NCBI GenBank assembly: GCA_014529385.2
Contig: CM043959.1
Coordinates: 2,695,358 to 2,759,357 of the forward strand
Length of the DNA: 64,000 nt
Origin: Adiantum capillus-veneris
Lineage: Eukaryota; Streptophyta; Polypodiopsida; Polypodiales; Pteridaceae
Reading direction: 5' to 3'
The notes under the pieces were generated by a model. It made no database searches, was not told the origin of the DNA, and was given only the letters and a program-made list of their open reading frames with translations. Positions 57,207 to 64,000 of this stretch are shown here, piece by piece. Position numbers and translations under genes: made by a program. Numbering within the stretch: position 1 is the first letter of the stretch; every line of letters starts with the position of its first letter.

Positions 57207-58600
57207 GTGGCCTAGCAAGACATTTATGCCATGCTGCACATCACATGTAGGGGGTCAACCCGATGGTAAATCACTTGAGAACACATCACTATACTCCGTG
57301 AGTAAGTGAGTCAGCTTTTTCCATGCAAAAGGAGAAAGTAAACTAGAGTTATGTTGGGATGGAGAATCTTGTAATTCGTGTAATGTTTATTTTACAACAG
57401 TTGCACGTTGCTCTATAGAATTAAAATTGAGAGCTCTTTGCTCATTAGATTTGTTAATACTTTGTTTATCAGTAGAATTCATTGCACTTTGCATACCATT
57501 ATTAGAATTCATTACACTTTGCATACCATTACTAGAATCCACTGCACTTTGCTCTCGAGAATTCACAAGACTTGGAGATAAGCAGTAACACAAAAAGACT
57601 TCATCTATTAAATTTGCTTTTTGCAAAATAGAAAGCTCGGCTGTACATATAAGAGTTGTAGATGGTATATTTTTCTCAGCAAGCAAAAGCACATGTTTAC
57701 CATTGGCCATAAAGGATAAGGAGTTGTGTTCATAAATAGTGTGCAATGTGTTTCCTAAACCATGCAACCACTCCCGTCCTAAAACTACATCAGCACGGTC
57801 CATGTTCATAACTTGGAAGTCAAGGGTCATCGTATGATCTTGAACAATAAGCTCAACCCCTTGAACTACTGTGTCCCATACTTCTTTATCATTCCCAGAC
57901 ATCTGCTCCACCACATACTTGTGAGAGCAGGGAGTTTGTGTAAGCTTCAATTTCTTGACTAGCTTATAATTCAAGGAGTTATGAGTTGCACCATCATCCA
58001 ATAAAATATGAACATGTTGTTTGTTAATAGTGCCATGCATGCAAATCAAATCATGGGGGCCAAGGGTGGGCTGCCACATTGAAGCAGGCACACAACACTT
58101 GTGCTTTTCTTCCATATGAAGAACCTCTACAACACAATATTTAGGAGATGAATCTAATGTGAGGAGTTGCACCGTGTGCATGGCCTTTTCTTTGCCTTGC
58201 AAAAGAGGACAATCTTTCTTGTTATGTTGGTCCGAAATACATCTAAAACACAAATTGTGTTTCTTGGCATGCTCAAAATCAGCAGTGCTGCGAGACCCAC
58301 GCGGAGTATCTCGTGATTGCTTAGAATTCTTAGCCTCTTGTGGGCGTGGAGAGGTAGATTGTCTCTTATTCCTCTTGGAACGCGTGGGAGATCTACCTCG
58401 CCATTGGCTGTTAGCCACATTGCTCTTAGCAAAAGTATTCTTAGAGTAGGGAACATTTCCTTTCCTCTCTTGGTCATCATCATATCTTTGTGCATGACTA
58501 ATGGCTTCTTCCAAAGTTTTTGGATGTTGGGTCTTGACATGAAGACATCCTTCCCATTGCTAACTTCCTTGACCTCCATCATGCGATCTTTGACTACAAT
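57207..58600 (-). pseudogene. G1 gypsy element, Gag C-terminus and protease half
   Basis: Minus strand: LEEAISHAQRYDDDQERKGN, Arg/Ser-rich linker, CCHC knuckle CFRCISDQHNKKDC (about 58,240), protease VHILLDDGATHNSLNYKLVK (DDG instead of DSG, about 57,990), ADVVLGREWLHGLG, then after a stop WKKLTHLLTEYSDVFSSDLP and DVQHGINVLLG at 57,207. It is continued by the RT at 14,171-13,441 once E2 is removed. A frameshift near 58,520 and stops near 57,387 and 57,260 are present. The Gag N-terminus is not recognisable. Confidence 0.85.
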
Positions 58601-60072
58601 ATCTACACAAAGAGAACTCCCAAGAGTTACATTTGTATCACAAACATACTTCTCTCACATAGGAGCAAAACCTTGTCAAAGCACGGATTTACAGCACACA
58701 CTGACCAATGATATGAAGACAAGAGCCTCTCCTTTCAAAATTGAACATAAAAAACCCACAACTTCAACATCAATTCCACAATTCATAGATACATGCCCTC
58801 CGAATCTATCTACACACAATTTGCCACTAGGCTGCCATAGCCATAACCCTGCAGAGAACTAGTCGTAACCTGAAGAGAACAACTCCAATTGGGGCACTTT
58901 AAAGCTTGGAAAAAAGATTCAAAAATGATTGGCGAGAAAGCTGAAGATGACCAAAATTGATTCCATACTACTCCATGAGCAAAATTGACGCGAACAGAAA
59001 GATGTCCCAGCATGACTACATGTAGAGAAGGCTAGTCAGGGCAAAAAACTGCATCAAAAAGCACCAAGGAGACATGATGAGCTAAAACCTACAAATTTCT
59101 GATGTTTGGATGAACGTTTTTAAGTTTGTACACGAGTTTTAGTTATATGAAAGTCTCTCTTTAAAAAACTCACTCACGGGCACTTACAGTAGCCCGACAG
59201 CTGTCACTAGACTAGCGACTTGCAGTGCATGTACATGTGCTTGCTAAAGCAAGCCAAAAAATCCCACACACACTTTTGACATCAGGAGTCATGTTCGTAT
59301 ATACAAATTTACAAAAAACGGGGTGTCAGAAATGCGCCCAACAACGGGAATTGAGCGCTTCACTTGTCGTTCCTTGTAAGAACACCTTTGATGATTCTTC
59401 ACAAAAACTCGTCGTTTTTGTGAAGGCTTTTCTTCACTTTGAAGCTACCTCCGTGAAGAAAAAAATAAGTTTTGGAGGAAAACTTGCCTTCCTCCAAGAA
59501 GTGAAAAGGAAGGGTAAAGCTACTTCCTTGAAGTTTGAAGCTTTCGCTTTTCTTCTAGCTTTCCTTTCAACACAAGTAGACTATCTTTCCTTGTTATACT
59601 CAACAAGGGCCAATAGCTTGATGGTAAATTGTTGGCCTCTTACCCTCATGGGGTGGGTTCAACGCTCCTTCATGCAAGGGTTAAGCGGGCCTTCCTACAC
59701 GCGCAGGCAACGGTGCCAATGAAAGCCTTCGAAGCCTCGGTGCTGTCGAGTTTTTCTTGGTCGTTCCCTGTGGACGGGCGTAGGTGGGTCGGCTGCGCTA
59801 TCTGTCCACGTGTTGCTCGCACAGGAAACTGCGGAACGTGATAGAGAAGCAGAGCATCGCACACACATGCAAGCCGCTTTTAGTTCTCTCCCAGAAATAG
59901 CTCCAATACCAGTGAAAGGGCTGTGGTAATGCGTGTGCTAGTCTCCACCCAACTATGCTATCTTATAGCCTCCCCCTAGCGTACACACTGTCCGGCCGTT
60001 CCGGTGGCCTTGCCCATAGGACCCATGTCCTTACAGTAGCAAAAAATGGAATTATGATAGTAAGAATTTCCT
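58601..60072. other. Unassigned; possible G1 leader and LTR
   Basis: No convincing gene. At 59,700-59,718 GCAGGCAACGGTGCCAA resembles the 3' end of tRNA-Asp with few mismatches. It is followed by TG (59,719), which would fit a minus-strand primer site next to a 5' LTR, possibly of G1. The LTR's other end is not identified. The ORF 59,225-59,722 (+) has no recognisable domain. Confidence 0.3.
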
Positions 60073-61415
60073 TTAACACTAGGTTGGTAACCTAACAGGA
60101 CTTTAATGTGTCCTTTCAGGGTTTTGAAAAAAACCTCCAAAACCATAGTAGATCCATTCATTTTGTAAAATCCTTTCATGAGGTTATAGTTCAAGGCCTA
60201 CTACACATGGAAAAAATAAGAAACTTGTAAAATTTCTCATCTTTTGGTCACACCAAGCCTCCAAAGTTGATGGACCAGTACATTTTCATCAAAACAGTCA
60301 TTTCTTACATTTTGTTGCATAAAAATAAGATTAGGGATTTTTGTAGGACTTGAGATAAATTCCCTATTTAACTTCAATGGGTTGGTGATCAGAACATATG
60401 ATTGCTTCACTCACTATTTTTTGTTTTGCCAAAAGAAATAGGTACAAAAAGTTGAATTTTTACCATTCTGCAAACCTATCATCAAAGTTTCTATAGCCAA
60501 GCTCAATACAAATAATATATGCATGTTTTCTTAGTTCCCTATTGTCCTTTAGGTTCATAAGGAGCCATGGAGCATGTCAAAAGAATAATACATCTCTTAC
60601 CAAGGGGAATCTTGGGGACAAAGATGAAGTACTAAATAGAGCAAACATGAAAAAACTGGGTTCAACATTATGAGTTGTAGAATCCCATAGAAACTATTCA
60701 ATATCTAGCCAAATTTGATCCTTATGACTAAATATGGTTACTACCTACAAAATGCATGTAGTTGTTACAAGAAACTAACAATGTTGAAAAAGCAATACTT
60801 GATATACTAGAATGTTTCGTTTTCTTCTATATTTGAAAAAATCAACCATCATTGTCTACTATGCAAAATAGGGTATTAGGTGCCCCAAAACTCAAGGAAT
60901 ATTAGCTTTATATTACAATATGCGACATAGAAAATCAAAACTGCATTTGGATATCATGAAAGCCACCAAAAAAATCATAGAAGAGCTAAAATTGGCTAAA
61001 AAACAGGAGTTGACAATTTTTGTAATTCGGTCATAACTTAAACTTTAGCATTTATTTCTCCCTAGAAGCATCAGGCATGTTGAGGACTACTAAAGATAGT
61101 TCTCTAGCATTATAGACCTCACAAACATGAATTCTAGAGTGGTATAGTTGCAAAAAGTTGAAAAAAGCCAAAATCAGGACCCGTTTTTTCACATAGTTTA
61201 GGTTGTGAAATGTTGTGCAAGGACAAGGTTAAAGATAGAATTTATATTCAAAAAAAATGTCGAGTTTTTTTCAGGTCATGAGAAAACTTTCTAGACAGAT
61301 AGCACCTCAAAATCCATTTTGAAACTCTTTGACATAATTCAAGGAAAATGGTCACTTAACAGGACATAAAAGTGTCCCAGGACATAAAAGTGTCCCATTA
61401 CCAACCTAGTGTTAA
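60073..61415. mobile_element. MITE copy 2, piggyBac-like (TTAA target)
   Basis: The element proper is 60,077-61,411 (1,335 bp), flanked by TTAA on both sides. It is nearly identical to 32,220-33,558 with small indels and the same CACTAGGTTGGTAA termini. Non-coding. Confidence 0.9.
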
Positions 61416-64000
61416 GAGAATTCTTAAAGAGCATAAGAAGAGTAATGGATCAAAGGTAGCAAAATGAACATTAAACCTAATGAGCTCGGCATGAAAAGTA
61501 CTTGTAAAAGATAGAGAGAAAGGGTAAGAGAAATTGACAACAGTTGAGGACAGATTTATGTGGAGCTGGTCTCCCCTCCAAAAGGCTTTTGTATTATAGT
61601 TTCCCCCATAAAGAGAGACTTGGTACATTAAAATATTGTGTTCCTTGAGACCTCATTGGTGCAATGAAGATGGTAGAATTCATATACCAAAATTATGTCC
61701 TTGACTAACTTGCAAAAGAATTAACATATCCCCGGCCTCAATCCCAAGACCTCAAACACCTTCAAAGGTGGAGAGATCTAGCAGGGAGTGGGGGAAGGGA
61801 AGAGGAAGAAGAAGTAACATACGAGAAAGAAATAGACTCCTCACTTGTATTACTCTTATAGCTTAGCATAGCATAGTAGCATAGTAATGGAGATGAAGAA
61901 GATGGATAGCATAGCATTGAAGCATGGCTGTTGGTTGGATTTTCATTCCACAGCCAAGAGTGTTGGTGTAGGCTCTCAACTTCTCAATCTTGGAGAAGGA
62001 TGTGAACTTTTGCACTTTAACAAAGTGAGACTAAGAGAAAGTGAGTGTGTGTGAGAGGGAGTATACCCCCCAAGCAGACCCCTTGATTGCTTTGGTAGAC
62101 CCCTCCTTGTAGCTCAATCCAGAAGCTCATTGGATCCCTCTAAGCCTAGCCAATCACATGCAAAATGCATTTCACGCAACATGGGTAGTCTTTGGACAAG
62201 TGTCCTCCTTACCCCTTTGAGAGAGAGGGCTTGATAAAACCTAGATAATTTTTTAATTAAACTAAATGCTTATTGGACCTCTCTCAAGGCCATCCAATAC
62301 ACTTTAGGCACACTATGGGGGCAACCTAGGTAGGAGCTTGACATGTGTCCCATATTCCTCTTTGAGCAAGCGGTGTCCCTTGGGTGAGGGGAACGTCATT
62401 CTCTTCCATCCCCTACTTGCATGGCTCACCCCCTCCTTTGTAGGCATGATTTGACTTCAAGCCCCTCAAGCACCTTGGCCCCCAAGTTCCTTAAGCATCA
62501 AGCATTACAAGCACCTTAGTTAGCAAGCATGACAAGCTCCTTAGTCAGCAAGCACAACAATCACCTCAAGCTTTGGTCAGGTTCCCACCTCAATCTCAGG
62601 CCTAGCTTGCCTAAGGTACGAGGTCCAAGGACTTTTAACATTAACATTTGGAGGTATTTAATGAAGCTAACCATCAAGAAGAGAATGGGGTCTAGGAGGG
62701 CCTTTTTATTTGGCAATTTAAGGAAGTCAAATCTTTAGTAGTAAGAAAGTAATCAAAGGACAACTTTTGAATTCAAATAGGCAAAACTAGTTTATTTGAA
62801 TTCAAATTTCCCCCCCAAAATAGAATTTAAAATCTAGTGGGTTGAACCATATCATGTAGCATATCTATGGAAAGAGTTCAACGTGTAGATTTCAAATCTA
62901 TGATCTTCGCTCAAATCAGAGATCATATGTGGGATTTATGAAAGACCAAAAATCATAAAATAGTTCACCTCCTTTTTTGGGGGAAAAAGTTCATCCTTTG
63001 ATCACTTTTACACATCTCTTACACACCCACCATTCTTGCACACATGGCGTACACCTATTCATCAAAATGTTAATCACCTCCATAAGCTCATGGAAAATAA
63101 AGAGGCCCTCCTAGACCCCATCCTCTTCCTAATGCCCTAAGATATTTTAAGCTCCATTAGTTGTCATTGATCTTTGCTAGACCATCTCCCATTTGGACCC
63201 ATTGCCTTTTTCGTGTTGAGATAAATCTAAAAGCACATGTCTTTATTTTAACTCTTGTTCCCATTTATTCTACCACATTAAATGATCAATTTAATATGAG
63301 AAAATCATTTGGGTTAGTTAGATATTAGATTTTATGACGGATGTCTGCACAAAAACACCCTATAGTTCTCCTTTTCAAAGAATCAAAGATGCTCATTGCA
63401 TTAACAGGCCACGGGTAGGATCTTGCCTTCCAAGGAGAGACACCTGACATGTTGCACGATAGAATACTTGAGCTTGAGATAGAGCTACTAGAGGCCCAAG
63501 CCAAACTGCAACAATATGCCTCTGTATGGACCTCTGCCATATAAGGCTTGCCATATGACACTTGAGATAGAGCTACTAGAGGCCCAAGCCAAACTGCAAC
63601 CTTACTGCACTGTGTTTCAACTCCACTTTCTCCCCACCATACTCTTTCCACCATAGAGGCGCACTTGTTTTGACAATTGAATCTATATGCCATGGATCCT
63701 AGAACATACCAATTCTATTAGCATAATCAAATCGTTGATGAAAAGAAGCTTTTACATCCTCATGTGTGCCAAGAGTTGAGATCACACCGTTTTGGAGTCG
63801 ATCGTGACTTCTTTGTTAGGCGATTGTTGATGCATTTGGAATTTAGGATCCAATACAAATACCGCACCATGCAACGGAGTATGCAATTGCACCCATCACT
63901 TGTTGGCAATCGTGATTATGGAAGCTTTGTCCTTTGCACCAAAGCCATCATACGCTCTTACTTTGCGTCAGGCCTGTAATATATGCCAATAAATTCAACC
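61416..64000. other. Unassigned right flank
   Basis: No coding sequence with recognisable domains. Contains an inverted repeat (about 62,677-62,712 with 63,090-63,125, core GGGGTCTAGGAGGGCC) and a 40-bp direct repeat (63,471-63,510 and 63,561-63,600). Confidence 0.5.
63471..63600. repeat. 40-bp direct repeat
   Basis: CTTGAGATAGAGCTACTAGA and the following 20 bases occur twice, with starts 90 bp apart, without visible differences. Confidence 0.9.

Noticed and set aside
59225-59722. 165-codon plus-strand ORF
   Set aside because: No recognisable domain, Lys/Phe-rich low-complexity stretches, and possibly part of a retroelement leader; not supported as a gene.

Overview
The window is plant nuclear DNA made almost entirely of transposable elements nested inside one another. 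The evidence is chromovirus, Tat/Athila-type and Ty1/copia-type plant retroelements, tRNA-iMet and tRNA-Asp primer sites, a CACTA-like end, GT-AG introns and very long dinucleotide tracts. No single-copy host gene, rRNA, tRNA gene or CRISPR array was found. The density of nesting suggests a large plant genome; a fern, lycophyte or gymnosperm would fit, but the species cannot be read from the sequence.

Left block (1-14,171). TE1 (349-11,073) is a complete long-LTR Ty3/gypsy chromovirus with TSD TTGAC. Its polyprotein is in one frame but carries three nonsense codons. It sits beside a decayed minus-strand copia pol fragment (11,226-12,714) that is cut off by a CACTA-like end at 12,715. Next comes the RT half of an old gypsy element, G1 (13,441-14,171, minus).

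Central nest (14,172-57,206). E2, a minus-strand Tat-type gypsy element with two RNase H domains, inserted into G1. The other half of G1 (gag-PR) reappears at 57,207-58,600. E2's internal region was hit between gag and protease by D (20,780-35,164), a DNA transposon with short TIRs. D carries a two-exon gene A (+) and a spliced minus-strand gene B with RNase H/DDE-like motifs. D in turn holds a nearly pristine copia element C1 (24,670-30,228) and a piggyBac-like MITE (32,220-33,558). E2's 5' LTR (37,662-57,206) was hit by E34, a tRNA-Asp-primed gypsy element whose PR-to-3'LTR half is now inverted relative to its gag-5'LTR half.

Right block (57,207-64,000). This holds the rest of G1, a second copy of the same MITE (60,077-61,411) and unassigned AT-rich DNA with small repeats.

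The strongest candidates for something undescribed are transposon D and its gene pair; the LTR-borne, apparently spliced first gag exon of TE1; the roughly 287-bp-spaced palindromes and the retropepsin-like domain after integrase in E34; and the inversion that split E34.
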